The notes beneath the pieces are model-generated. The model saw nothing but the letters and a program-made list of their open reading frames with translations, ran no database searches and was not told the DNA's origin. Position numbers and translations under genes: made by a program. From the NCBI GenBank assembly GCA_025786725.1, contig JAHLTZ010000005.1, positions 620,001 through 684,000 on the forward strand: a DNA stretch of 64,000 bases, written 5' to 3'. This document shows positions 17,283-30,817 of this stretch, one piece after another (within the stretch, counting starts at the first letter, position 1; every line of letters starts with the position of its first letter). The DNA comes from Syncephalis fuscata (taxonomy: Eukaryota > Zoopagomycota > Zoopagomycetes > Zoopagales > Piptocephalidaceae).

Positions 17283-20200
17283 ATGTCGTTCTACTTCCGC
17301 CATAAAGTGAATTCTAGTGCCACGGGCATTCCTGTCGCTACCGCTGCCGCTAGTGTGTCTACGTCTCGCCATCTAATGGAATTCGATACTACCTCACTAT
17401 TACTTGCATCGGCTGTACTTGCCGTCACTTACCTTGCGGTGAACAAGCCAGAGCCGGACGTTCACCCGTTTATTCTTAACGATCAGTCAACGCCGGCTAA
17501 CGTGCGCCGTCCTGGCGAGAGCGCTGTTTATCGCTCAAAGATTGTACCGCATGGCAGCCCACTGCCTACATTTCCTAACGCAAATACGCGTACAATTACC
17601 GATGTATTTGCACGCGGCTACGAACGTACTGCAAACGGGCAGCATAGATTTCTTGGTGGGAAAACAGCGGACGGCGATTGGTCCTGGGTAAGTGTTGTAA
17701 TATGAACGACAATGAGTCGCGAAAATAGTTACTTATATCTGTTGCCAATTATTAGATGACCTATGGTAATTATTGATGATTGAGGCAAATAAACGATCCA
17801 ATAATACTGACGTCTTTCATACAAATTAGGCCAAGCTAAGGAACGCATTCGTAATTTTGGTGCTGGCCTTCTTACTCTGACTGATTTGAAGCCGGGTATT
17901 GAGGATAAGCTCGGTATTTACATGCGTAATTCATCAGGTGAATACTTGTGAAAATTACAACATTTATATAAATTAATAATTTATTTAATTTTTAGAATGG
18001 ATTTTAGCGGATTTGGGTAAGAATTTGAAATTAAAATTACTATTTTTTATTAAATAACTATTAATTATTATTATTATTATTATCGATGTGTTTAGCTGCT
18101 GCACATCACTCTTTAGTGACAGTCCCAATGTATACAGCATGGAATTTGGATGCAGTACGACAATGCATTCAGCAAACCAAATTGACCACTTTGGTGACGA
18201 CGCATCGAGAATTGCCGGCCATGCTATCAATATGTCCTGAATGTCCTACATTACGCTGGATCTTTTAAGCGATCACACAGCATCAGAGGAAAATAGCGAT
18301 CGTGCACAGCGGCTAGGTATTACGTTAGAGACTTTTTCCGCTGTAGAGAACATTGGCGCTACCAATCCATGTGATGAGCTTCCTACGCCTAGTAAGTGAT
18401 TACAAACAATTAGCTTGACATGGTAGACTAAGTTGGATTTAGAACCCGACGATTTGGCCTGCATTTGCTTTACATGCGGCACTTCGGGTGAACCCCGTGG
18501 TGTAATGCTGACCCATGCGGTAAGTTAAATTGAAATAATATGCTGCAATAGATAATAATAAACCAACGATTAATTAGAATCAAGTATGTTCGATGTGTAA
18601 GTCATATAGTTTTGAAAAGAAAAGTGCTTACATAGTAGCAAATAGCTTCTTTATTGTCCATTTTTATGTCTGGAAAAGGTCCTAATATAAATGACGTATA
18701 CATGTCATATTTACCACTTTGTAAGCTATATAATGGCATATTTATACTTATTTAATCGTTTATAATACACTAGCTCATGTGTTTGAACATACATTACTAT
18801 TGGCCGTCATATCGGTGGGCGGACAAGTGGCAGCCCATAGCCAAAGTCCACACTTGATGGAAAAGTCGGCACAAATTGTTAAACCAACCATTCTTCCACT
18901 GTAAGTTGGATTGTTTGCATTAGCATAATCTTATGTGGTTATTTAGTGTACCTCATATTCTTAATCGTATACGAGATGCTATAGAACAAAAAGTCAAGCA
19001 ATCAGGTCAGCTACAACAAATTCTTTATCGTCGTGCATTTGCTGCCAAGCTTCAATGGCTTCGAGCTGGACGTGTGGTAAATGATAGCTGGTGGGACCGT
19101 TTGGTATTCAGTAAATTACGGGCAAAGTTTGGTGGTATGTATTTTATTATTTTATTAGTATTATTTGTTTAATGTAGTATGTAGGAAATGTACGCATTGT
19201 ACCTTGTGGTGCTGGTAGGTTACCAAAAAAGCATTATTAATAGCAAGTGACTAAGTATAGCTAAATAGCACCAATTTCTACCGATACTTTGGATTGGGCG
19301 CGTGTATTCTTCGGCTGCCCGGTTATTGAAGGCTACGGCCAAACCGAGACATGTGCAGCCATCAGTGCCACTCATCCAAATGATTACCAACATCCATATG
19401 GTAGCAGTGTTGGCATGATTCTACCTGTAAATGAAGTAAAGCTGGTAGATGTGCCAGAGCTGTGCTATCTGGCAAGTGATGTGCCAAATCCTCGTGGCGA
19501 AGTATGTACCAATTGAGGCTATTTGACTATATACTAACGGCATACATGTGTCATTGTATCATTTAGATTTGTGTTCGTGGCGGCAGTGTCACCAAAGGCT
19601 ACTACGGCCTTCCAGAAGACACCCGTGCTGTACTGAGTGAAGACGGTTGGCTAAAAACCGGTGATATTGGCGAGATGCTTCCAAATGGAACACTTAAAGT
19701 CATCGATCGCAAAAAAGTAAGTAACAATGCTAATACTGGCTTTTGCCTAGCTAAATGTATACTGTACAATGCAATGTCATACTGATACACGTGTATACTG
19801 CATTGTTTAGAATGTCAGTAAGCTGAGTCAAGGTGAATATGTGGCAAGTATTGAAACAGATAGATACACAATAACGCTGTCATATTAATGCGTGATATTT
19901 ACAGGCACCAGCCAAAATGGAATCCATCTATGAAAATTGCGAGTAAGTGTAAATGAATATACTTGTAGTACAGCTACAGAACGACTAACGGCACGACATG
20001 ATTAAACAGCGTTGTTTCACAGACATATGTACATGTAGACCCGTTACAGCATTACCTTGTGGGTATTGTTGTACCCGACGAAAGCCGGCTAAGAGAGGCA
20101 AGTACAACATCAAATTAATCATCTAGTACTTATCATGCTTATAGATTGCCCGTGAGCGCCTGCAAGATGCAAACGCTCCATTTAGCGAACTATGTCATAA

Positions 20201-20464
20201 TGAAAATGTATGCAGCGCCGTCTTGGAGGCTATGCACGATAAAGGCTGTGAACATGAATTATCGCGCTATGAACAGGTCAGACGAATAATTTTGCATCCT
20301 GAGCCTTTTACAGTAGAAAACCGACTATTAACACCAACATTCAAGTAAGCGGGTCGTCAATTTAATAACATAGAATTGATTTTATTTTACATACTATTTG
20401 TAGATTACGTCGTCACGTTATTCAAGAACATTTCCAAGCATCGCTTCAAAACCTTTACACGTAA
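17283..20464 (+). CDS. Long-chain-fatty-acid--CoA ligase (one frameshift)
   Basis: Activates long-chain fatty acids to acyl-CoA. About 15 exons; a hydrophobic segment at residues about 37-52 ([18 protein letters not shown]) suggests membrane attachment. Visible motifs: WSWMTYGQAKERI (spanning a 10-bp exon at 17756-17765), the AMP-binding loop [17 protein letters not shown] at 18471-18528, SYLPL followed by HVFEH, the ACSL block [33 protein letters not shown], and a C-terminal [10 protein letters not shown] joined across a GC-AG intron. The order and the KFGG to GYGQTE spacing fit ACSL rather than peroxisomal 4CL-like enzymes. One frame break at about 18256-18268 in CPTLRW is cured by one extra base in the TTTT or GG run. 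At least two introns use GC donors. Part of the gene, from 19348 on, is duplicated in inverted orientation at 51290-52069. Confidence 0.9.
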
Positions 20465-21687
20465 TGACATGGCCTGAAAAACAATATTTGTAGGATTTTT
20501 GTTATGACATTGATGTTTCTGGACAAATCATTAGATATTGCGTGCTTTGATAATAATAATAGTAAATTTAATATATTAATTTTATATAAAGTGTTAGTTC
20601 TATTTGAAATCTGAACATTGCTTGTATGCTTGCTCATTTAAAAACAGTAATTACTAGTAATAAATTCTTTTTTAAAAAGAATACTTTTAAAACAAAAATG
20701 TACAGAAATACAGTTGGTAAAAAGCTAAAAACTTATATAACCAACGCAATTATCGTATGGCAATTGTGTCATATAGTAGCTGTACACAGTGACTGTGGTG
20801 CTTATATGCTGCAAAGTTAATGTATGTTTTAAGTTGTTATAGATTGCCACTACAGATCATGCTGACAACAGTTTTTAAGTCTCGATAGCGGCAGATCGCA
20901 CTGTCACTGTTAAGATTGCAAAGCTATTGCCAGATGACTAGCAATGATCTATAATAAAACATAGTATACAACTAGATTTCACAGCATATGCTTAGCGTAA
21001 CATAAAAACAATTCAAAAATGCACCTACCGTGCCAATAAAAGTTGTCAAAAGCAATTATTGGAGTAATGATGATTTGCAAAAAAGTGTAAGATTACAAAA
21101 GAGCAATGCAAGTACATAGTGTAGAAGGTGTTTATACTTGACTAGTAATTAAATAACCACTAACACTATCTAATTAGTATATATGGAGTATACAAGTATA
21201 TGCAATGGATATATGTTGTCAAGTGTAAAGAAAGAGAAAGGAAATGTGATGACGTAGATTGTGAGCTGTGAGCCTGTCAGCCAATATTTATAAACAGCCG
21301 AGTTTAATTCATTGATAAATGGAGTGTGAAATAATAAAAGTCAATCTACCCAACATGTCAGTACATCATAGAACAGATTGATAGTAAATGAATAAATGCA
21401 TCAAGAATAAAAGTCATTTTACCACCAAAACTACTCATTATTATAGAACATATATTCAGTATATTAGCGAATGTATTCAAAGAATAAAAATCATTTGACA
21501 CCAAACATCATTAAAATAAAACATATCAATTTTTACCAAATTAGAGAGCAATGATTTATATACTAAATAAAAAACTATAATATTTATTCAAATAAACAAA
21601 CGAGTAATAAACGAATGATATACTGCTATCTAAATATTTAAAATGATTAGTGCTATGGTTTGCGTAATTGTTAGCGAGTACTTACTT
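20465..21687. other. Intergenic region, nothing recognised
   Basis: AT-rich sequence with short open frames only; no domain, RNA gene or repeat identified. Confidence 0.6.
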
Positions 21688-22841
21688 TTTAATTTAAAGT
21701 GGGCCTTTTTAAGGCGGGCTTATCGGAAAGGCTGCTCCGCTTTTTAAATACTGGCTGCTGTTGTACTTTTGCAACCGGTACTGCTTCTTCCAGCGGCAGA
21801 AGTAGAAGCGCCGCTGGAACTGCGCTTTCAAGTAATACCGATATACCCACTTAATCTTGTTTGTCATTAAACTAATGGTGTTTTAATGCTTGTTTCGCAG
21901 TGAAGCGTGCTCTACTGCCGATGTCCAGTAGACGTTTCACTAGATCGACCGCTGCGCAATGTTAGTTATTGTTAATAAATATGTATTTGACTTACCTTTA
22001 TCGCTGATTTAATCTGCTTCTTACCCAAAATTGAGTTGTGCAGTAAATACGGTCTTAATGTAAACAATGATACTAATGGTTAGTAATTGTATTAATAATA
22101 AATAAATATACTTACCACCATAAATAATATCTTTGTCATGTAAATGCTAATACAATGTTAGTAATTTAATTATTAAATTATAGTAATACTTACCTTAATT
22201 CCCTTAAGCAATTGTTTGAAAATATGTTTTACTTCCATTTCTGGAAGGGGAAAGTGGTGCTCAATATAACTCCCAAATCACCGCCTGCTGCGTACTCGAT
22301 AAGCGAGTACGTATTCAGGTCGGTGGCTCCCTCTCCTAGCAGTTTTACGACATGTAGATGGTCGCCCACCTCTTTCAAGGTGCGAAGCTCTCTTTTGAAG
22401 CTTCTATAGCCGCGATTGCACGACAAAATTTTGACCGCAACACGCTCTAACGTGTTGCGGTCTAGTCCAATACGAATTATGCCAAATTGGCCACTATTTC
22501 AATAAATTAATTAATCAGTCAGTTGCTTTATTTAGTTTTAATACTTACTCGTCAATAGATCCATTAAGGGTGATATAGCGTGGGCGAATGACCTATAATA
22601 TTAATAAATATGTTATTTTAATATTTAGTTATATTTATATACTTACTCGTTTATATTGAATATTATTTTCTACTGGTGTTGAGCCAGTAAGTTTAAAACC
22701 GTAAACAATAGCAATATCATTGTTCTATATTGCTTTACAATTAGTTCAATTTATTAAAATATTCAATGTACTTACTGTTAAAGATTTGAGACAGCATCTA
22801 AGCATGAACTTTGAGTTCAGCTGATCGATGCTATATAACAT
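21688..22841 (-). pseudogene. Decayed CHK2/CAMK-like protein kinase
   Basis: Reading the minus strand from an ATG at 22841, short exons with good GTAAGT donors give KLTGSTP, then a glycine loop (DDGQFGIIRIGLD), the lysine strand VAVKIL, an alpha-C/hinge region (FKRELRTLKEV, SLIEYAAGGDL), HFPLPEMEVKHIFKQLLKGI and HLHDKDIIYG. The C-lobe end is also recognisable (DLVKRLLDIGSRARFTAKQA). Between these the catalytic loop (HRD) and DFG segment are missing or unreadable; only about 90 bases of coding-like sequence remain there. The frame slips once near 22255-22260, and a TAG sits where the HPW motif should be, at 21872-21874, although a coding-like basic tail (KKRSSLSDKPALKR) continues to about 21688. 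The exon style and KHIFKQLL/RFTAKQAL motifs fit CHK2/Rad53/CAMK kinases. A pseudogene is likeliest; an assembly-damaged pseudokinase is possible. Confidence 0.6.
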
Positions 22842-25800
22842 TTTTGTATATTATTATATGATAATCACAAAGGCGTAATAATAACACTCCAAATAAAAGT
22901 GCTCAAACACAGTAATAATTAACAAAAATTATAAACAGATTACTATGGTAAATAAAGGGAAATTTAGAATAAGAATTGTATTTGAAGTATGGATATATTA
23001 TAAGGTTATGTTTATTAGTTGCAAATTAATGCCATATTTATAGTAGTCATAAAGCATCAGCAAATTATTCTTGGAACACTGGTTTGTACTGAATAACTAA
23101 TTGAAATCAGTCCCAATCGTCTTGTTAGTTCTGTTTAAGTGCGACAAGCATGTCAGATAAAACATTGGCATCTGTTGACGTATAACTATTATTATAAATA
23201 TACCAGAAAATTGTAATTAATTAATTACTATTTTTTTACACATTTGGCTAATTACTATCATAGCCTATTAGTATAATTCAGCAATCATAAGCAGTATTAA
23301 TGTTTTATATTGCAAATTATCACTGAAATTTAAATTTTAAAAACACTTTATTGGCAAGTACAATGATATCAAAAGTTTTTTGCGCTTTAAACAATAGCTA
23401 TTATATTTTCAGAAATATCAATTTGATGACGTATTACTTAAAATGTCAAAAATGGTATGACACGGACAATGACATGAGCAACTATGCTATTTTTATAACA
23501 ATAACCACATCAAATCAGCATATTTTTATGATTTAAAAGCTAACGTTGAATTTCGCACAAAATGACAGATAATAGCATTTTGATGTGTTAAATTTACTGC
23601 AGTATAACATTCTTTTTTGGGGGTAAAAGCAAGCGTTAGCCATTGTAATTTTTTAAAAAAAGAAGCAACAACAAAGACACAATGGTGTCATCATCATTGT
23701 TCCTATAACTTTAGCACATCTTTTACAATGACATTTTTTGATTGTGTAAAATACAATAAAAATTGACATGTTTGTTTAGCTCGCATATGCGCTAGGTAAC
23801 TGACATTGTCATAATGTTTGTTTAGATATTGAGAAAGTTAAAACAAATGCTTGATTATATACTACAATGTATCAACTTATTTATATACATATGCTTCAAT
23901 CAAATGTAAGTGTTTTAATTGGCTCGCATTGCATATCAATGGTATAGTTCATATAATGCATTTTTTATATTTTAACACAACTATAGACTTAAATAGACCA
24001 TATAGAACACACAAACAACCAGTGATATCATCATTACACTCTGCTTTCTACTAGATAACCACTACTAGTCATTTTATCCCAAGCATTCTGCATTGATCAT
24101 TCTAATTTTTGGTTTAGCAAACCAATATTACTATAAAATTTTTATTTTTATTATATGCATTATTGTCGTGGCCTTTTTAGTCAATACGGTTATGGTAGAT
24201 GCTAAAACAAACCAAGCTTGTTGCAGTACGTTACAATTAAAATAAATGCGTAAACTGCTATACTCACCTACACTATGTTTAATTAATAGTGATACTAGAT
24301 GGTAGGCGGCGTCACAAACCAATCAAGTCTAAAAAATAACAATATTAAGTGGTAAGCAGCACTACGAATTAACTGCCTATAAATAATCATATGCCACGCA
24401 CCACATTTATTTATAAAAGTCCATCAATAGGCTTTAAGTGAACTACATATTTAAAGACAATACATTGATTGCATTCTTACACTGTGGGTGTAATAATTTG
24501 TAGTAATAATTTGTAAATATACGTTTATAAACATAAAATAACTGGCACTTTAGGATATCGGCATAAGTAGTTTGATTGAAATGCTAGCCCAATACAACTT
24601 AGGTATATACTTGGCAAGGATCAAAACCATTCAACAATTGTCGTTAGTCTGTTCAATTTAATTTTAAATCAATCATGTTACTACATTACAAACAAGCTTG
24701 CATTTAGCTGTATTCAACAGTCAATTTTTATTAATTGACATATTAAAAACATTTATATACCTATATTGTATTAATAGCTATAAAAATATAAATAAGCTAT
24801 TTTTATTTCTATTTAATAGCGTTGAATTTCAATTAGTGGATTATGTGATATATCATATTTTTAAATAAAAATAACTATTTTTTTAACTAATATAGTAATA
24901 AAAGATTGCATAGTCAGTTAATTTAATTGTATACGAAATGCTAAAGCATTTTGAAAAAAGTGGGAGCATTTGCTAGTATTTGAAAATGTATTTGGTATGG
25001 TGGCACAATCAATTAAGAATTGCTGCATTGGGCAATTAAATCAACTAGCCAGTGTAGATATGCTGACTATGCGCGGAATGACCGGCAAATGGAAGGCAAA
25101 AAGTGAGCAAATATGGAAATAAGGAAGGGATTATAATCCAATTTACTGATAAGATGGTATCTGACATTAGAAGGTTTCAGTCAGTTACAATACGCCAATG
25201 AACAGTTACCACATACTATTTACCAACATTGTCCATTCTAATTGGTAGATATGTTTTGGGGCAAGTTCATAAGTATGTATTGAGATTGCTTTTGCGCATT
25301 ACCTCGCCTTCTTCTGTTTCCAGTTGTTAATGTACTGTAAGTCGTTTGTTAGTGGTATAGCATAAGGGGTAGTAGTCACATCCAGTGGTGTGGGGTCCCT
25401 TTTTGGTTGATCACGAAATACTGCGTTTCTGCTTGTGGGCTATATTGAGTGTATAATGCAGTATTTGCAGACTACTGTATTATACAAGGCTTGATAATCA
25501 TGTGGTTGCCTGTAGTAGGCGACTGTATACTGGTGCAATGCGGAGACATGTGGAGTTTAAGGTGTGCAGTAACAATATTTAGCAAGTTGGAATTGCTGCT
25601 GCACACTGACCTATGTTCAGGCGGCGACCTGTGATGGGTGGTCATACACTAGAGTCCATCTGCTTTTATTGCGCGCTGGAGGTGTGCTGGTAGGATTCAA
25701 CTTGCGGAATAATACCACCACACACTATGTCGGATGTGGTATGCGAACACCCGTAGTAGGTGAACGTGTATTACCATACTGTTTACTTGTGAGCATTATT

Positions 25801-26875
25801 AAATGAATTACCTTATAGTACTAGTTTCAAATATCAGCTAGTATTCGGAGTTATCGTGAACTAGAGGATATAGGAACTGTAACGCTTTATGGCTTGATAG
25901 CCGAGGATCAATGGTATTTCTGCGATTGGTGACAAGTGGCAAAAACTAGTTACTATATTGTGGTTATTTGATAATGCAGCGGTATATGGTAATATCAGCT
26001 CTTTAATCGTAATATGCAATGGTGTTCATTCGCTCAGCTTTACACACTAGCTACAATTGGGTGAACCAGTATACTAGTGATGCTTATTGCTACACTTGAA
26101 TTACCGCTGCATATCATCCGTTTATTAGACCGTATTGTCATCTTGATAGGAAGCTAGTATAGGGGCTATGTGCTTCTGACAACCGTTACTTACGCCCGAG
26201 TCGTAGTACTGCCAGTATTCCAGGTGGACGCATAGTTTCTATATTAGACGATCATCATGATTAACAACTTTTAACAACTTTTACATTTATTTATTATATG
26301 TATAACAAACAATATCCAAACAACAAAAGAACTATTTAGATGTGTTCTATAAATTACATATAGACAACAATCAACTAGATGTAAGTATTTTATTACTACT
26401 AAACAATACTAACAATATTTGGTATAGCTATTCGAATATTGGTGCTGAGTCAACAAGTATATCTGGATTGTATTTTTCATTATTTGCCATTAATTTTGCA
26501 TGTAGTTTACAATACCAATTATTGCCTTCATCGGCACAGATATCAACAGTAGTATTATACATTGTTGCTAGTGCTATCACTTGACACGGTTTTCCAAATG
26601 AGGGAATATATATATCCATTTGGTTTTTTATTCAGTCAAGTGTTAATTGGTATTGTTATTGTATGCCTGTTAAATTTGTTAGCTAATAAATGAAGAATCA
26701 GTGACGGCAAAGATAAGTGTGTATGTATTGAACTAAAATAATTTTAATAGTTTTTATGAAAGCGTTTATTGAAACAACGTAATACTATAATATTGACTTC
26801 ATTGCTATGGTTTATATATTTATATATTATATTTATTTATTTAAAAAATATCGATACTTAAACACATTATTGATT
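22842..26875. other. Long gene-poor region
   Basis: No gene recognised on either strand. From 22842 to about 25050 it is AT-rich sequence with many stops. From about 25250 to 26250 the plus strand becomes visibly G- and T-rich and less AT-rich than its surroundings, with no long open frame. A minus-strand open frame at 26428-26619 is of unknown meaning. No tRNA or rRNA was recognised. Confidence 0.55.
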
Positions 26876-28333
26876 ATTTATTGTAATAGGGTATTAAACG
26901 ATTAGAGTTATTAACATCTGCACAATTAAACTAGGATTTATTCTATTGAACATGGAATTGGGTGGCGAGTGACGTCAGTGATTAAATGCTTATTATCATA
27001 AACTGCTTATCCAGTATACATGTATCCTCATCCATCCATATCATTCCCATTTATATTAATTCTGTTTATTCTCTATAAGCTTCAACGTACTTTACTTACT
27101 ACAGCCGTATACTTTTCATTTTTCATTTGTTATGTTTTATACTATTTCAAGCTTATTTAACATTGTTTTATGCAGAGCTGTTGTTTGTTTAGTGCTAGCT
27201 TTACATGTTGCAGATTTGAACTATTTTGTTTATTGCGCCATACTAGCAATCATATTTGTTAACAGAATCACCATTCAACTTTATTTTTGAAAGAACAAAT
27301 GTTTAGTTCAATTGCACGCCTATTATCAAATATTGTTTTTGACTCACGATCACATCAGTTTATCAATAAATTGCTGATAAAACAAACCGCATAATAGTAT
27401 TAAATAATACACAGCATACTATATGATTAACGTGTTTCATTTAACTTATCAATAAACTGCAGTGTCCACACATTGAAGTTAAAGCTAAAAGTAAAATCGT
27501 ACACGGTATGTATGTATTAGTTTGATAACAATGGCATAGCCAATAACATAATAACACAATAAACTACTAATGCCGTTATTCAAATGAGTAGTGTATTGTA
27601 ATTACACCAGATGTAACTAACTGTAATGCATTTATACTTACAGAAAACGACGCTCTATTTAACTAGTAAAAAGTGATAGTATATGATAGTAGTATTGCAA
27701 TACAAATATAATAACTAGATGGTGTATTAAAACAATGGAGAAACGAATATGCTGACTATCCAAGAGATAGGCACATAATCACAAGAAGCAATGATAGAAC
27801 GGCACATGACATAGTTTATCAACCACTTCAGTGTAGTTTATTTATGCTATGCATTTAGCTATGCCATACTGTTAGTAAAACTTGTTTGAAAAGATGATGT
27901 GTGGCATAGAATGCTTGTTATAAAGATTTATAACAAGCATGTATAATACAGTTGGTACATGTTAAATTAGTGCATCAAGAATAGCCGACGAGAATGAGAG
28001 CAAACAACAAAAACCAGCAATATCCAATGATATGATCTTTTAATTTAACTAATTGTGGAGGCTTTAAACTAATAATCAAAATATCTTTTTTTATATGTAA
28101 ACTGTGCTGTATTTGTTTCTATTCAAACTTAGTAAGCTAGAATCTTTCATTTCAGTTTAAGATCCTCATTCAGGATACCACTTTGTCATATCAAACTACA
28201 ATAAAGATCAAACCTAAGTATTTATAAAGTTTTTACTTTTAAACATTAACTTATTTGCATTGAAAACACAGTGTTTTAAGAACATTGGAAACATGTACAA
28301 GTGTCACCATGAATTGGCCAATTATGCAGCCAA
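26876..28333. repeat. Arm B of the 1.46-kb inverted duplication
   Basis: Reverse complement of 10851-12307. It ends at GCAGCCAA (28326-28333), the complement of the last codons of the plus-strand aminoacylase, and stops 386 bases short of the stop codon of the second aminoacylase gene. It also carries the reversed MITE-like copy at about 26930-27330. Between 28334 and 28719 nothing was recognised. Confidence 0.9.
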
Positions 28334-28719
28334 GTTGTGGATATCATAAAAAACATTGATTTACATTTATTATAGATTAATGTAGTTAGTTGCCATCATC
28401 GTAGTCTGTAATAAGTTATATATTAATTATCTGTATTGAAACAATATTCAGTAATACAAACAATCATGTTAAACTGTTATTATTATAAGATAGATATTAG
28501 ACATGAGTAAAGCTTATGTATTGTTACATGTTGTATATCATTTATTGTAAACGAATCGTATAGTGATTTTCTAACTAGTTAAGCATAGCGACAAAGTGTA
28601 AACAAATACAGCTAAACATTTATTTACTATGTAATATTCAACTATAGCAGTAGTATTTATTCAACACTGCTTAATTATACACCTATGCAGGTGTAGCTTT
28701 AATTTCCAAAGTATTATTT

Positions 28720-30539
28720 CTACTGAGCAGGCAATTCCGCCAGATCTTTTAGTAAATTTTGATAAAAAGTAACACCTTCCAAATAGCCACTTTCATACAC
28801 AAATTCATCGTGATCGTGGAGCAAGATTGGCGTGTTGCGCATCGGCGAAATGCCAAAGGCAATCAATCCAGTACCACGCACAAAGCGGGCATCTAATTAA
28901 TTGATTAATATGCCGTTTATCAATTTCATACTACAAAGTAAACTTACCTGTGGCAGCGGGAAATATTTCTGGATCAATGACAACATTACTGATCATAATT
29001 GTTAGTATGCAATTATAGTAATTAATAACAGTGTTACTTACTGTTTCTTGCATGAATCACGTACAGCACGCCACCAAAAATTACTTTCATCCAATGATGA
29101 ATAGTCAGCACGATCACGATATTGAATAAACTCATAAGTGACGCTAACCATTACATTCATTAGTTAGAAATCTATTTATTATACAATGCGCCAACTTACT
29201 CGTGCTTCTTGGCCAAATCATCTAACCAAGCGCGAAAAACAACCAAATCGGTAGTAGGTGTAATTCTTATATCGAATCCTATTAAAACTGTGTTAATATT
29301 TTGTTATTGTTATATTTATTAGTAATTTACCAGCTTGCGCCATTTCCGGCACTACGTTGGCCTGGACACCAGACTAAACAGCAGATTTACCATTACTTTC
29401 TATTTATATGCTCACACCATTATGCTAACCTTTAAGCTAGTAAGATTTACTGTTGTGACATCGCCCAATCTTAATTTCTTGCTGACCATAACAGCTTCTT
29501 GTTCATCACGGAATTTAAGCAGATCATTAATAAAATTCACCTGCAATTACCGATAAGCATCATTGATTAGACTAGGAATCAACAATATACTTGCCACTTT
29601 TGGGCCGACCGTATTTTGAATAAACTGGCTGCCATGGCCTGTATTTCCATGGCCTGTAACGGTAATCCACCAAGTTACACGTTCCGCATAGTATAGCTTG
29701 TAGGCATTTTCAGGATTAGCAAGACCTGTCCAGCCAAACATTAGATAAAGCCGGCTATTAATTCATTCCTACTACTAACCTTCATCCAAGCAGAAGCCAG
29801 GATTAAGTTCGGCAAATCCACCGCTTTCAATAAACGCAACCATGCCATCCTTACCACCAATTTCCTCATCTATCAAATGTTACACTAAAGCTATAGGCGG
29901 TCATTATCGATGGCTTACCTGGAACAAAAGTAAGATGTAGTGTACGACGTGGCTGCCAACCGGTCTGTTTGAGCCGACGTAGTCCTTCAGCATAACTAAA
30001 GGTATGACGTAATCAGATATCGCCATACCAACAATGCCAAAAAATAGCAAACTTACGAAATACCAACGATTTTCATATCTTGAGCACCGCGAGCGTATAT
30101 TTTATAATCACCATCCTCTTGCAATACACGTGCTGCTCCAAATGGATCTTGCGTCCATTGATCCTAATAAAGTATTAATTGATTCATTTCAATGGATAGC
30201 TACTATTATAGTTGACTCACCGGAAATACTGGCACCACATCAGTGTGTGAATTGAGAATAATACTTGGCAATGAAGGTTCTGTGCCTTGCCAAGTGAGAA
30301 TGACAACTGGCTTATTGGCAACCGGCTACATTGCTGGTCAGCAACAAGCAAAATGTCAAGTCAGGCCAGCGGTGACTTACTTCTACACGACGATAGTCGA
30401 AACCAATATCGTCGGCAAGTTCCTTTAGAAACGTGGCGCACGACTCATAGTCCGGCGTAGGCTGCACCGTTCGAATACGAAGGTACTTGCGGAAGTTTTC
30501 AACAGCAATAGTGTTATTTTCCTTTAGAGATAGCGCCAT
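28720..30539 (-). CDS. Aminoacylase-1 family peptidase (M20A), second copy
   Basis: Paralogue of the plus-strand enzyme at 9377-10862, built from about ten short exons. Motifs run from the ATG at 30539: [104 protein letters not shown] and [13 protein letters not shown]. All zinc and catalytic positions of ACY1 appear conserved. It is more finely split by introns than its paralogue. The frame upstream of the chosen ATG stays open and encodes a hydrophobic stretch (LIRLIAICYGCAAYHFYYL) but has no earlier ATG before a stop, so an N-terminal membrane anchor may be missing from this model because of an unannotated exon or an indel. It is divergent from the TMEM16 gene at 30818 with a 278-bp shared upstream region. 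Confidence 0.87.
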
Positions 30540-30817
30540 TTTTAAATAGTAGAAATGATAAGCAGCACAACCATAGCAAATGGCAATAAGACGAATTAGG
30601 TTGGGAATAAACTGACCATTTTTACTAGCTATATCGTTATCGCTAGTTTCGATACTCTGTTGTAACCAATCATTTTTGCAATCTGCTGTGTTACCATTAT
30701 GACGTTGAAATACACTTGCATGGCAGTGCCCACCATGTAAATAGATGTTGTTAGTTTACAAGCTAAGCATTGTGACTAAACTTGCTTCCCTACTTCTTTT
30801 ATATAGTTAGTGTTAGT

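Noticed and set aside
26428-26619. Minus-strand open frame faintly reminiscent of an OTU-type peptidase segment
   Set aside because: Only 63 codons, no catalytic Cys or His box found nearby, flanked by AT-rich sequence with stops.
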